Shown here piece after piece: positions 50,254 through 58,553 of a stretch of 64,000 bases of DNA. Position numbers and translations under genes: made by a program. The stretch covers positions 119,632-183,631 of the forward strand of contig JAFDVZ010000002.1 of NCBI GenBank assembly GCA_018268715.1, given 5' to 3'. The stretch is from Acidobacteriota bacterium. GTDB taxonomy: Bacteria; Acidobacteriota; Terriglobia; Bryobacterales; Bryobacteraceae. Numbering within the stretch: position 1 is the first letter of the stretch; each line of letters begins with the position of its first letter. Below the pieces are notes generated by a model. The model saw only the letters and a list, made by a program, of their open reading frames with translations. It searched no databases and was not told the DNA's origin.

Positions 50254-51432
50254 ATGCAAGAAGCCGTTATCATCGATTGCCTGCGAACCGCCATCGGCAA
50301 GGCGCCGAAAGGCTCGCTCCGCAACACCCGGCCCGACGACATGGCCGCCGCGGTCATCAATGAGTTGTTCAACCGCTATCCCCAGGCGCCCAAGGAGGAA
50401 GTGGACGACGTCATCCTGGGCTGCGCCATGCCGGAAGCCGAACAGGGCATGAACGTGGCCCGCGTGGCCGCCATGCGCGCCGGCCTTCCCGACATCGTGC
50501 CCGCCGTCACCGTCAACCGTTTCTGCTCATCGGGCCTGCAATCCATCGCCATGGCCGCCGATCGCATCCGCGCCGGATCCGCGCAGTTCATCCTGGCGGG
50601 CGGCGCCGAATCGATGAGCATGGTCCCCATGACCGGCCACAAGTTCGCGCCGAACCCGCTGCTGGTGGACACCTACCCGCAGATCTACATGGGCATGGGA
50701 CTCACCGCGGAACAGGTCTACCGCAAGTACGGCATCGGGCGCGACAAGGCCGACGCCTTCGCCCTCCGCAGTCATCAAAACGCGCTGAAGGCCCAGTTTG
50801 AAGGCAAATTCGACAACGAGATCGTCCCGCTTGAAATCTCCACGACGACGCTCAACGGCGCCGGTAAGCCGAAGACGTCGACCATGACGTTCAAGAAGGA
50901 TGAAGGTCCGCGCGCCGACTCGACGCTCGAAGCGCTCGCCAAGCTGAAGCCTGTCTTCCACGCGCAGGGCACGGTGACGGCCGGCAATTCGTCGCAGACC
51001 AGCGACGGCGCGGCCATGTCCATCGTGATGTCGGAAAAGCGCGCCCGGGAGCTCGGCCTGACTCCCAAGGCCCGCTTTGTCAGCTTCGCGGTGGGCGGCG
51101 TCCCGCCGGAGATCATGGGCATTGGACCGGTGGTGGCCATCCCCAAGGCGCTGGCGCTGGCCGGCCTGAAACTCGACCAGATTGATGTGATCGAATTGAA
51201 TGAAGCTTTCGCGGTGCAGGCGCTGGCCGTCATCGAGCAGACCGGCCTGAACCCCGACAAGGTGAACGTGAATGGCGGCGCCATCGCGCTCGGGCATCCG
51301 TTGGGATGCACCGGCGCGAAGCTGACAGCCACGCTGCTGCGCGAGCTGGAGCGCCGGAACGCCAGATACGGCATGGTGACGATGTGCATCGGAGGCGGCC
51401 AGGGAGCCGCCGGCATTTTCGAGAGGATGTAA
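50254..51432 (+). CDS. fadA: Acetyl-CoA acyltransferase (3-ketoacyl-CoA thiolase)
   Basis: 392 residues, the usual thiolase length. The nucleophilic Cys is in '[19 protein letters not shown]', the acid/base Cys in '[18 protein letters not shown]', and the oxyanion His/Asn in '[15 protein letters not shown]', plus the terminal '[18 protein letters not shown]'. It carries out the last step of beta-oxidation, releasing acetyl-CoA. A GGGGAG ribosome binding site precedes the ATG. It is the middle gene of the three-gene operon. Confidence 0.96.
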   Translation: MQEAVIIDCLRTAIGKAPKGSLRNTRPDDMAAAVINELFNRYPQAPKEEVDDVILGCAMPEAEQGMNVARVAAMRAGLPDIVPAVTVNRFCSSGLQSIAMAADRIRAGSAQFILAGGAESMSMVPMTGHKFAPNPLLVDTYPQIYMGMGLTAEQVYRKYGIGRDKADAFALRSHQNALKAQFEGKFDNEIVPLEISTTTLNGAGKPKTSTMTFKKDEGPRADSTLEALAKLKPVFHAQGTVTAGNSSQTSDGAAMSIVMSEKRARELGLTPKARFVSFAVGGVPPEIMGIGPVVAIPKALALAGLKLDQIDVIELNEAFAVQALAVIEQTGLNPDKVNVNGGAIALGHPLGCTGAKLTATLLRELERRNARYGMVTMCIGGGQGAAGIFERM

Positions 51433-51448
51433 CTCGACGAGGTAATCT

Positions 51449-53239
51449 ATGGCGACTACAACGTTTCCTATTGCCAAGCCAAAAGGCGGCGCCTTCTTAC
51501 TCGAACAGCGCCAGCCTCACGAAGTCTTCACCCCCGAAGACTTCACGGACGAGCATCGAGCCATAGGCCGCGCGACGGCCGAGTTCTTTGCCAAGGAAGT
51601 GGCGCCCCACCTGGACACCATACAGTATGAGGATAAGAGCGTCGCCGTGGGCATCATGCGCAAGTCCGGCGAACTCGGCCTCACGGGCGTCATCATCCCC
51701 GAAAAGTTCGGCGGAATGGAGATGGACCTCACGTCCATGATGATCGTCGGCGAGAACATCGCCGGCGACGGCTCCTACGCCGGATGGCACGCCGCGCACA
51801 CCGGCATCGGCACGCTGCCCATCCTCCTGTTCGGCACGGAAGAGCAGAAGGCCAAATATCTGCCCAAGCTCGCCAGCGCCGAGTGGGTGGGCGCCTATTG
51901 CCTCAGCGAACCGCAGGCCGGCTCCGACGCGCTCGCCATCAAGACCCGCGCCGAGCTGTCGCCCGACGGCAAGCACTACATCCTGAACGGGCAGAAGATG
52001 TGGATCACCAACGGCGGCTATGCCGACCTGTACACCATCTTCGCCAAGATCGACGGCGAGAAGTTCACCGCCTTCATCGTCGAACGCAGCTTCCCCGGCG
52101 TGCAGCCTGGCGCCGAGGAGAAGAAGATGGGCATCCGCGGCAGTTCCACCACGCCCATCTTCCTCGACAACGTGAAGGTGCCCGTCGAAAACGTGCTCGG
52201 CGAAATCGGGCGCGGCCACATCATCGCCTTCAACATCCTGAACCTCGGCCGTCTGAAGCTGGGCCCGCTCGCCATCGGCGGCTGCAAGGATGTCATCGCC
52301 ATCGCCGCCAAGTACGCCAAGGAGCGCAAGGCCTTCGGCAAAACCATCTCGGCCTTCGGCATGATCCAGCAGAAGCTGGCCGAAATGGCGATCCGCACTT
52401 ACATCGGCGAGTCGATGAGTTATCGCGTGGTGGGCATGATCGAAAGCCATCTCGAGAACTTCTCGTGGGACGCTCCCGACGCCGCCCAGACCAAGCTCAA
52501 GGCCGTTGAAGAATACGCCACCGAATCGTCCTATGTGAAGGTGTTCGCCAGCGAGGTGCTGGATTTCGTCGTCGACGAAGGCGTCCAGATCCACGGCGGC
52601 TACGGCTTCCATCAGGACTACGCGGTGGAGCGCGCCTATCGCGACAGCCGCATCAATCGCATCTTCGAAGGCACCAATGAGATCAACCGTCTGCTCGCCA
52701 CGGGCATGCTGCTGAAGCGCGCCCAGCGCGGCGCCCTGCCCTTGGTGCAGGCCGTCATGAAGCTGCAGAACGAGCTGCTCTCGCCGCCCGAATTGAACCT
52801 CGGCGGACCGGTGGGACCCTTCGTCGCCGAAACCAAGCTGGTGGAGAACGCCAAGAAGATCGGCCTCATGACGCTGGGCATCGCGTTCCAGAAGTACATG
52901 ACCACCATCGACGAACAGCAGGAGCTGCTCGCCTCCATCACCGACATCATGATGAACGCCTTCGCCATGGAGTCGGGCCTGCTGCGCGCGCAGAAGATCG
53001 CCGCCTCCGGCAAGAACGCCCAGAACGCCACGGAGATGGCGGCCGTGTTCTGCCGTGAAGCGATGGACTCCATCGAAGCCGCCGCCAAGGTGGCGCTCGC
53101 CAACTGCCAGGAAGGCGACGCCCTGCGCATGAGCCTTGCCGTGCTGAAGCGCTTCGCCAAATACGAGCCCATCGACGCCATCAAGCTGCGGCGCAACATC
53201 GCCGCCCGCGTCCTTGAGACCGGCAAGTACACGGTCTAG
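51449..53239 (+). CDS. Acyl-CoA dehydrogenase with C-terminal extension
   Basis: 596 residues, longer than the ~380 of short-chain enzymes and like VLCAD/ACAD9-type forms. FAD-binding core: 'GVIIPEKFGGMEMDLTSMMI', 'YCLSEPQAGSDALAIKTRAE', 'KMWITNGGYADLYTIFAKI', then 'VQIHGGYGFHQDYAVERAYR' and 'RINRIFEGTNEINRLLATGM' with the catalytic-Glu region. The extra ~170 residues ('LVQAVMKLQNELLSPPELNL' on) are helical and may bind the membrane or form a second domain. It catalyses the first beta-oxidation step in the cytoplasm, passing electrons to ETF. Third gene of the operon. Confidence 0.95.
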   Translation: MATTTFPIAKPKGGAFLLEQRQPHEVFTPEDFTDEHRAIGRATAEFFAKEVAPHLDTIQYEDKSVAVGIMRKSGELGLTGVIIPEKFGGMEMDLTSMMIVGENIAGDGSYAGWHAAHTGIGTLPILLFGTEEQKAKYLPKLASAEWVGAYCLSEPQAGSDALAIKTRAELSPDGKHYILNGQKMWITNGGYADLYTIFAKIDGEKFTAFIVERSFPGVQPGAEEKKMGIRGSSTTPIFLDNVKVPVENVLGEIGRGHIIAFNILNLGRLKLGPLAIGGCKDVIAIAAKYAKERKAFGKTISAFGMIQQKLAEMAIRTYIGESMSYRVVGMIESHLENFSWDAPDAAQTKLKAVEEYATESSYVKVFASEVLDFVVDEGVQIHGGYGFHQDYAVERAYRDSRINRIFEGTNEINRLLATGMLLKRAQRGALPLVQAVMKLQNELLSPPELNLGGPVGPFVAETKLVENAKKIGLMTLGIAFQKYMTTIDEQQELLASITDIMMNAFAMESGLLRAQKIAASGKNAQNATEMAAVFCREAMDSIEAAAKVALANCQEGDALRMSLAVLKRFAKYEPIDAIKLRRNIAARVLETGKYTV

Positions 53240-53244
53240 CCGGT

Positions 53245-53730
53245 TTGCCGCAACCTTCCAACACGGGGCGGACCGACAAGGCCCGCCCCGTCATCGTGAT
53301 TCTGGTCGGCCTTCCCGCCTCGGGCAAGTCCACCTGGCTTGCCCGCAACGGGCATAATTCGCTGTCGAGCGACGCCATCCGCGGCCTGCTCGCCGACGAC
53401 GTCACCGATCAGACCATCCATCGCCGGGTCTTCGCCGCGCTCCGCTATCTGCTGAAACATCGTCTCGAGTTAGGCCGCCCGGTCACCTACATCGACGCCA
53501 CCAGCCTGACTCCCCGCGAGCGCCGTCCTTACATCAAGTTAGCCGAGTTATACGACTGCGATATCGAGGCCGTCTTCTTCGACACGCCTCTTTCGGTCTG
53601 CCTCGCCCGCAACCGCGCCCGCCGGCGCGTGGTCCCCGACGAAGTCATCGTCGACATGTCCCGCCGCCTCACCCCGCCCACCCCGGCCGAAGGGTTCCGC
53701 CACATCCGCACCGTCGGCGAATCGCGCTGA
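53245..53730 (+). CDS. P-loop kinase, polynucleotide-kinase-like AAA
   Basis: 161 residues from a TTG at 53245. A GTG at 53296 would start the protein as 'MILVGLPASGKSTW', a typical family N-terminus, and would leave the stable hairpin at 53263-53291 outside the gene, so the start is open. Walker A is GLPASGKST, then 'SSDAIRGLLADDVTDQTIHR' and 'VTYIDATSLTPRERRPYIKL' with the Arg lid 'CLARNRARRRVVPDEVI' as in T4 PNK-type kinases. It phosphorylates an unknown small molecule or nucleic acid end; kinase-only, without the phosphatase half. It may be read through from the beta-oxidation operon. Confidence 0.85.
   Translation: MPQPSNTGRTDKARPVIVILVGLPASGKSTWLARNGHNSLSSDAIRGLLADDVTDQTIHRRVFAALRYLLKHRLELGRPVTYIDATSLTPRERRPYIKLAELYDCDIEAVFFDTPLSVCLARNRARRRVVPDEVIVDMSRRLTPPTPAEGFRHIRTVGESR
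53263..53291 (+). other. GC-rich hairpin between acyl-CoA dehydrogenase and kinase coding
   Basis: ACGGGGCGG (53263-53271) pairs with CCGCCCCGT (53283-53291), a 9-bp perfect stem with an 11-base loop and no T-run. It is similar in sequence to the hairpin at 38404-38429 (both contain GGGGCGG..CCGCCCC). It may end or protect the acyl-CoA dehydrogenase mRNA. Confidence 0.6.
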
Positions 53731-53788
53731 AAACCGCCCCGGCGCCTCAGAATCTTCGGGCATACAATGGTCGGGGAGTTTGCACACC

Positions 53789-54697
53789 TTGATTATTCGA
53801 AAAGGCACAATCGCGCTAGGCGCATTCGCCGCCATGCTCCTAGTCTCCGCTCCGGCGCGCGCCCAGTTGTTCACCCTCACCAAGGAGCAACTGGTTGAAC
53901 TCACCCCTCAGAATCCCTTCGGCCGTTTCCCCGATGGCCGTCCGAAGGTCCCCGACGAACTGCTCGAACGGGCCAAGGGACTCTCCGCCGAAGAGGTGTG
54001 GGGCGTATTGCCCGGCAAGCAGTACCGCAATCAATACGAAGACGGTTTTCAGATCCTGCATCCTGAAAAGAAGCTCATCGGCCGCGTCGTCACGGCCCAG
54101 TTCATGCCCGCCCGGCCCGACGTCGACCAGGTGATCCGCGACCGCGCCAAGGCCAAGGGCATCGAACGCTGGGGTAACCAGACGGTCATCGACATGCTTC
54201 AGCCCGGCGACGTCCTGGTGGTCGACCTGTTCGGCAAGAAGGAGGGCGGCACCATGGTCGGCGACAATCTCTTCTACTACATCCAGAAAGCCACCAAGGG
54301 CGGCGGCCTCATCGTCGACGGCAGCATCCGCGACCTCACCGGCATCGCCGACATGAGCATGCCCGCCTACTTCCGCGCCGTCCACCCGACCCCCATCGGC
54401 AACGCCACCCTCACCGCCATCAACGTCCCCGTCCGCATCGGCAACGTCACTGTCATGCCCGGCGACATCGCTTTCGGCGATCGCGAAGGAATCTACTTCA
54501 TTCCGCCTCAGTTCATGAAGGAAGTTCTCGATAAAGCCGACGAAACCCACATCCACGACGAATGGACCCGCAAGAAGTTCGATGAGGACAAGTACAAGTC
54601 GAGCGATATCTACGGCAGTCCCCGAGACCCCGAATTGAAGAAGGAATACCAGGAGTACCTGAAGAAGCGCCTGGCCGAAATTCGCGGCGGTAAGTAG
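53789..54697 (+). CDS. Exported RraA-like / HMG-aldolase-fold protein
   Basis: 302 residues from a TTG at 53789, chosen because GGGGAG (53773-53778) is then 10 bases away; a TTG at 53780 would sit on top of it. The N-terminus has a signal peptide (IALGAFAAMLLVSAPARA). The body carries the RraA/4-hydroxy-4-methyl-2-oxoglutarate aldolase signature: 'MVGDNLFYYIQKATKGGGLI', 'VDGSIRDLTGIADMSMPAYF' (DGxxRD), and 'VMPGDIAFGDREGIYFIPPQ'. In that family the Arg-Asp pair binds substrate and a divalent metal. The family is normally cytoplasmic, so export is notable. An AB hydrolase gene follows 120 bases on. Confidence 0.88.
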   Translation: MIIRKGTIALGAFAAMLLVSAPARAQLFTLTKEQLVELTPQNPFGRFPDGRPKVPDELLERAKGLSAEEVWGVLPGKQYRNQYEDGFQILHPEKKLIGRVVTAQFMPARPDVDQVIRDRAKAKGIERWGNQTVIDMLQPGDVLVVDLFGKKEGGTMVGDNLFYYIQKATKGGGLIVDGSIRDLTGIADMSMPAYFRAVHPTPIGNATLTAINVPVRIGNVTVMPGDIAFGDREGIYFIPPQFMKEVLDKADETHIHDEWTRKKFDEDKYKSSDIYGSPRDPELKKEYQEYLKKRLAEIRGGK

Positions 54698-54817
54698 AAA
54701 AACCTCCGCCGTCGCGCAACGCGAGCCCCCGGGCGAGCGTCATATCGATCATGCAGGGGTGTATGTCCTTGGCGTACTTCGCTGAACCCTCACCCCTGCT
54801 TTTCGTATCAATAGGAT

Positions 54818-56626
54818 ATGGCGCTCAGGGTCTGGATCGCGATCGTAACGGCCTCTCTCTGCCTCGCCTCGGGCTTCCCCGATTTTGACGTTCGCAACGT
54901 CGAACTGCCCGATCCCAAGACCCACTTCCGGATGCCGTCCTACAAGTCGCGGGCCGAATGGCTCGCCCGCAAGGACCAACTCCGCAAGCAGATTCTGTCC
55001 GCCGCCGGCCTGTTGCCGATGCCCGCGAAGAACCCCTTGCGGGCCATGATTCTCAAGACGCACGACCGGGGCGATTACTCGATCCAGGTGGTGTTGCTTG
55101 AGACATTTCCGGGCTATTACGTGGGCGGTAATCTGTACCGGCCCCTGCATTTGAAAGGGCCCGCGCCCGCCGTGCTGATTCCCCACGGCCACTGGAAAGG
55201 CGGACGTCTGGAGAATCTGCCGTCCTATTCGGTGCCCGCGCTCGGCATCAACCTGGCGCGGCAGGGCTACGTCGCCTTCGCCTACGACATGGCGGGGTAC
55301 AACGACACGCGGCAGACCCCGCACGACTTTTCCGGCTGGCAGGAGGACCTGTGGTCGTTCCACCCCATGGGCCTGCAACTGTGGAACTCCATCCGCGCCA
55401 TCGATTATCTGGAATCCCTGCGCGACGTCGACTCGAAGCGCATCGCCATGACCGGCGCCTCCGGCGGCGGCACCCAAACATTTCTACTGACCGCCGTTGA
55501 CGATCGCATTCGCTACGTGGCCCCGGTGAACATGGTGTCCGCCTACATGCAGGGCGGCGACCCCTGCGAGGAAGCGCCCGGCCTGCGCAACGGCGCCTTC
55601 AACGTCGAATTCGCCGCCATGGCCGCCCCGCGCCCCATGCTGGTGGTCTCATCGACGCGCGACTGGACCCGCCACACCCCGATTGAGGAGTTCCCCGCCA
55701 TCCGCAAGATCTACTCGCTGTTCGGCGCCGCCTCGGTGGTCCACAATGTCCACATCGAAGCCGAGCATAACTACAATCGCGAGAGCCGCGAGGCCGTCTA
55801 CCGCTTCTTCGCGGAGAACCTGCATCCGGAGCGCCCGAATCTGAAGGATCAGGACGTCGACGTCCCGCCGGACTCGGAGATGCTCGCCTTCTCCCGAAAT
55901 GAGCCGGTTCCCAACCTCCCCGGGTTTGACGAGGTGTTCGAGCGTTGGCGCGCCGCCTCCGTGCTCCAGATGCAATCGGTCACCGACGTCGGCCAGTTGC
56001 GCGAATCGCTCTCCTACGCGCTGGGCGCCGTGTGGCCGGCGCACGTCGACAGCCGCCGCTCCGGGGAACGCATCGTGCTCACCGGAACCGGCGCGGGAGA
56101 CCGCGTCACCGGCCGCTGGTTTCCCGGCAAGGGCAAGGCGGTGCTGGTGGTGCATCCGCTGGGCGTGCTGGCCGGCGTCCACATGAACGTCACCGAGGAG
56201 GCGCGCAAAGCCGGCCGCCCGGTCCTGGTGCTGGAGCCGTTCCGCAACAGCCCGACCCGCGCGGCCCGGCAGCAGGCCGATACCTATTTTCTTTCCTACA
56301 ACCGCACCGACGCCTCGCTGCGCGTGCAGGACATCCTCACCGCGCTCGCGTTTCTCAAGGCCCAGGTGCGCGGCACGCCGGAGGTGGTGGGGCTCGGCGA
56401 AGCGGGACCTTGGACCGTGTTCGCGGCCGCCGTCGCCCCGGTGCGCATCGATGTGCTCGCCGACCTCGACGGCTTCGGCGGATCGGATGAGGACTTTCGC
56501 AACCGTTTCTATGTCCCCGGCATCCAGCGCTCGGGCGGACTCATGACCGCGCTGCGCATCAACAACCACACCCGCGCCGCCTTCGAAACCAATCCGCAAC
56601 AGACCACCGGGCCCGGCGTCGAATAG
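54818..56626 (+). CDS. Exported alpha/beta hydrolase (acetyl xylan esterase-like)
   Basis: 602 residues with a short signal (WIAIVTASLCLASG). The alpha/beta hydrolase fold covers ~60-340: 'GYYVGGNLYRPLHLKGPAPA', oxyanion/HG block 'VLIPHGHWKGGRL', nucleophile Ser in 'RIAMTGASGGGTQTFLLTA' (G-x-S-x-G-G), acid near 'MLVVSSTRDWTRHTP' and catalytic His in 'VHIEAEHNYNRESREAV'. The second half (~370-600) looks like a degenerate second hydrolase-type domain without an obvious nucleophile. Such two-part proteins in Acidobacteria and Planctomycetes are annotated as acetyl xylan esterases or prolyl-oligopeptidase-like. A polysaccharide deacylase is the best guess. Confidence 0.88.
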   Translation: MALRVWIAIVTASLCLASGFPDFDVRNVELPDPKTHFRMPSYKSRAEWLARKDQLRKQILSAAGLLPMPAKNPLRAMILKTHDRGDYSIQVVLLETFPGYYVGGNLYRPLHLKGPAPAVLIPHGHWKGGRLENLPSYSVPALGINLARQGYVAFAYDMAGYNDTRQTPHDFSGWQEDLWSFHPMGLQLWNSIRAIDYLESLRDVDSKRIAMTGASGGGTQTFLLTAVDDRIRYVAPVNMVSAYMQGGDPCEEAPGLRNGAFNVEFAAMAAPRPMLVVSSTRDWTRHTPIEEFPAIRKIYSLFGAASVVHNVHIEAEHNYNRESREAVYRFFAENLHPERPNLKDQDVDVPPDSEMLAFSRNEPVPNLPGFDEVFERWRAASVLQMQSVTDVGQLRESLSYALGAVWPAHVDSRRSGERIVLTGTGAGDRVTGRWFPGKGKAVLVVHPLGVLAGVHMNVTEEARKAGRPVLVLEPFRNSPTRAARQQADTYFLSYNRTDASLRVQDILTALAFLKAQVRGTPEVVGLGEAGPWTVFAAAVAPVRIDVLADLDGFGGSDEDFRNRFYVPGIQRSGGLMTALRINNHTRAAFETNPQQTTGPGVE

Positions 56627-56671
56627 CCCGGGGGGCGTGGGCTATCATAGGGTCGAGCGCTCCGAACCATC

Positions 56672-57721
56672 ATGAAACTCACCGAAATTGCCGCCCGGCT
56701 CGGTTGCGAGCTGGTCGGCGACGGAGACGTTGAAATCACCGGCGTCTCGGGCATGGAACATGCCGGACCCAGCGAACTCACGTTCCTCTCGAATCCCAAA
56801 TACATCCACAAGGTCAAACACTCCCGGGCCGCCGCCATCCTGGTCGCCGAGCCCGTCAAGGATCATCCCATCCGCAGCCTGGTCTCGCGCAACCCGTACC
56901 TCGACTTCGCCCGCGCGCTCGAACTGTTCTACCAGCCGCCCAAGCCCGCGCCCGGCATTCACCCGCTCGCCTGGGTGGCCCCCACCGCCGTCATCGGAGA
57001 GAACGCCTCCATCGGCCCCTTCGCCTGTGTTGGGGAACACGTCCGCATCGGCCGCAACGCGGTCCTGCATCCGCACGCGGTCGTTTATGAAGGCGCCGTC
57101 ATCGGCGACGATTTCACCGCCCATTCCCACGCCGCGGTCCGCGAACACTGCCGCATCGGCTCTCGCGTGATCCTGCAGAACAACGTCGTCATCGGCGGCG
57201 ACGGATTCGGCTTCGCCAAGCGCGCCGACGGCACGCATTACAAGATCCCGCAATCCGGCCCGACCATTATTGAAGACGACGTCGAAATCCAGACGCTCAC
57301 CTCCGTCGACCGCGCCACGGTCGGCGAGACCCGCGTCAAGCGCGGCGCCAAGATCGACAGCCTGGTCCAGATCGGCCACGCCTGCGTTGTCGGAGAGGAC
57401 AACATCATCTGCGCGCAAACCGGCCTCGCCGGCAGCTCGATTCTCGAGAAGAACGTGCTGCTCGCCGGGCAGGTGGGCGTGTCCGGACATCTCACCATCC
57501 ACGACAACGCGATCGTCTACGCGCAGAGCGGCATCGGCGGCGACGTGGCCCCCGGGTCGGTCATTTCGGGCTCGCCCGCCTACGACAGCCGCGAATGGCT
57601 TCGCACCATCACCGCGCTGCCCCGCCTGCCGGAACTCCTGAGGACAGTGAGACAATTGACGAAGCGTCTCGAAAAACTGGAACAATCAGCCCAGAAGTCC
57701 GAAACCCAACCTCCTGAATGA
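56672..57721 (+). CDS. lpxD: UDP-3-O-acylglucosamine N-acyltransferase LpxD
   Basis: 349 residues, the normal LpxD length. N-terminal uridine-binding domain ('MKLTEIAARLGCELVGDGDV', 'LTFLSNPKYIHKVKHSRAAA'), then a left-handed beta helix of hexapeptide repeats ('AVIGENASIGPFACVGEHVR', 'VHPHAVVYEGAVIGD'-type), the catalytic His in 'IDSLVQIGHACVVGED', and a short helical C-terminus. It adds the second 3-hydroxyacyl chain in lipid A synthesis (cytoplasmic), showing a Gram-negative envelope. Usually lpxD lies with fabZ/lpxA; here it heads a different forward run and overlaps the next gene by 4 bases (ATGA, 57718-57721). Confidence 0.96.
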   Translation: MKLTEIAARLGCELVGDGDVEITGVSGMEHAGPSELTFLSNPKYIHKVKHSRAAAILVAEPVKDHPIRSLVSRNPYLDFARALELFYQPPKPAPGIHPLAWVAPTAVIGENASIGPFACVGEHVRIGRNAVLHPHAVVYEGAVIGDDFTAHSHAAVREHCRIGSRVILQNNVVIGGDGFGFAKRADGTHYKIPQSGPTIIEDDVEIQTLTSVDRATVGETRVKRGAKIDSLVQIGHACVVGEDNIICAQTGLAGSSILEKNVLLAGQVGVSGHLTIHDNAIVYAQSGIGGDVAPGSVISGSPAYDSREWLRTITALPRLPELLRTVRQLTKRLEKLEQSAQKSETQPPE

Positions 57722-58551
57722 GCGACAACAACCCGGCCCCCAACAAAGAAGAGATTCTGGACGCCATCAACGTCGCATACCGCCGTCCGGTCGCGTATCG
57801 CAACGAGGCGTTTCTCGATAGCCCCGACGCCCGGGGTCTGCGAATCCTCTCCGAGTACCTCGAGCCGCTCTCCCACTTCCGCGAAGCCAAGGTGCAGGAC
57901 ACGATCGTCTTTTTCGGGTCCGCGCGCATCCTGGAAATGGGCGCCATGGGACGTTACTACCGCGACGCGCGAACGCTCGCTCGCATCATCACCGAATGGA
58001 CCCGGACCATTGAGAGTCCCACTCACCGTTTCGTGGTGTGCTCGGGCGGCGGGCCGGGCATCATGGAGGCCGCCAACCGCGGCGCGCAGGACGCCGGCGG
58101 CAAGACCGTGGGCCTCAACATCGGCCTGCCCTTCGAACAGCGCCCGAATCCGTGGATCACGCCGGAACTCTCCTTCGAATTCCATTACTTCTTCATGCGG
58201 AAGTTCTGGTTCGCCTATCTCGCCAAGGCCCTGGTGGTCTTTCCCGGCGGATTCGGCACGCTCGACGAGATGACTGAGATCCTGACTCTCGCCCAGACGC
58301 AGAAGCTCGAAAGTAAGATCCTCATCCTGCTGTACGGCTCGAATTACTGGAAGGAAGTCATTAATTTCGACGCGCTGGCGAAATACGGCATGATCGCGCC
58401 GGAGGATATGGGTTTGTTCCAATACGCCGACGACCCGCAAACCGCCCTCCACCTGCTTCAGGACTGGCTGATCCGCCACTATCTCGAGCCCGACGCTCCG
58501 CTCTCCGGACCTCCGGCCAAGGCCCCCGCCATCGCCAAGTCCAGGGTCTAA
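57718..58551 (+). CDS. LOG-family protein (TIGR00730 type)
   Basis: 277 residues. Rossmann-like LOG/lysine-decarboxylase-fold motifs: 'VVCSGGGPGIMEAANRGAQD' (GGGxxGxM-like), 'LVVFPGGFGTLDEMTEILTL' (PGGxGTxxE), and 'KILILLYGSNYWKEVINFDA'. Homologues are cytokinin-activating nucleotide phosphoribohydrolases that cleave nucleoside 5'-monophosphates; the bacterial role is poorly known. Cytoplasmic. Starts inside the lpxD stop, so the two are translationally coupled. Confidence 0.93.
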   Translation: MSDNNPAPNKEEILDAINVAYRRPVAYRNEAFLDSPDARGLRILSEYLEPLSHFREAKVQDTIVFFGSARILEMGAMGRYYRDARTLARIITEWTRTIESPTHRFVVCSGGGPGIMEAANRGAQDAGGKTVGLNIGLPFEQRPNPWITPELSFEFHYFFMRKFWFAYLAKALVVFPGGFGTLDEMTEILTLAQTQKLESKILILLYGSNYWKEVINFDALAKYGMIAPEDMGLFQYADDPQTALHLLQDWLIRHYLEPDAPLSGPPAKAPAIAKSRV

Positions 58552-58553
58552 CC

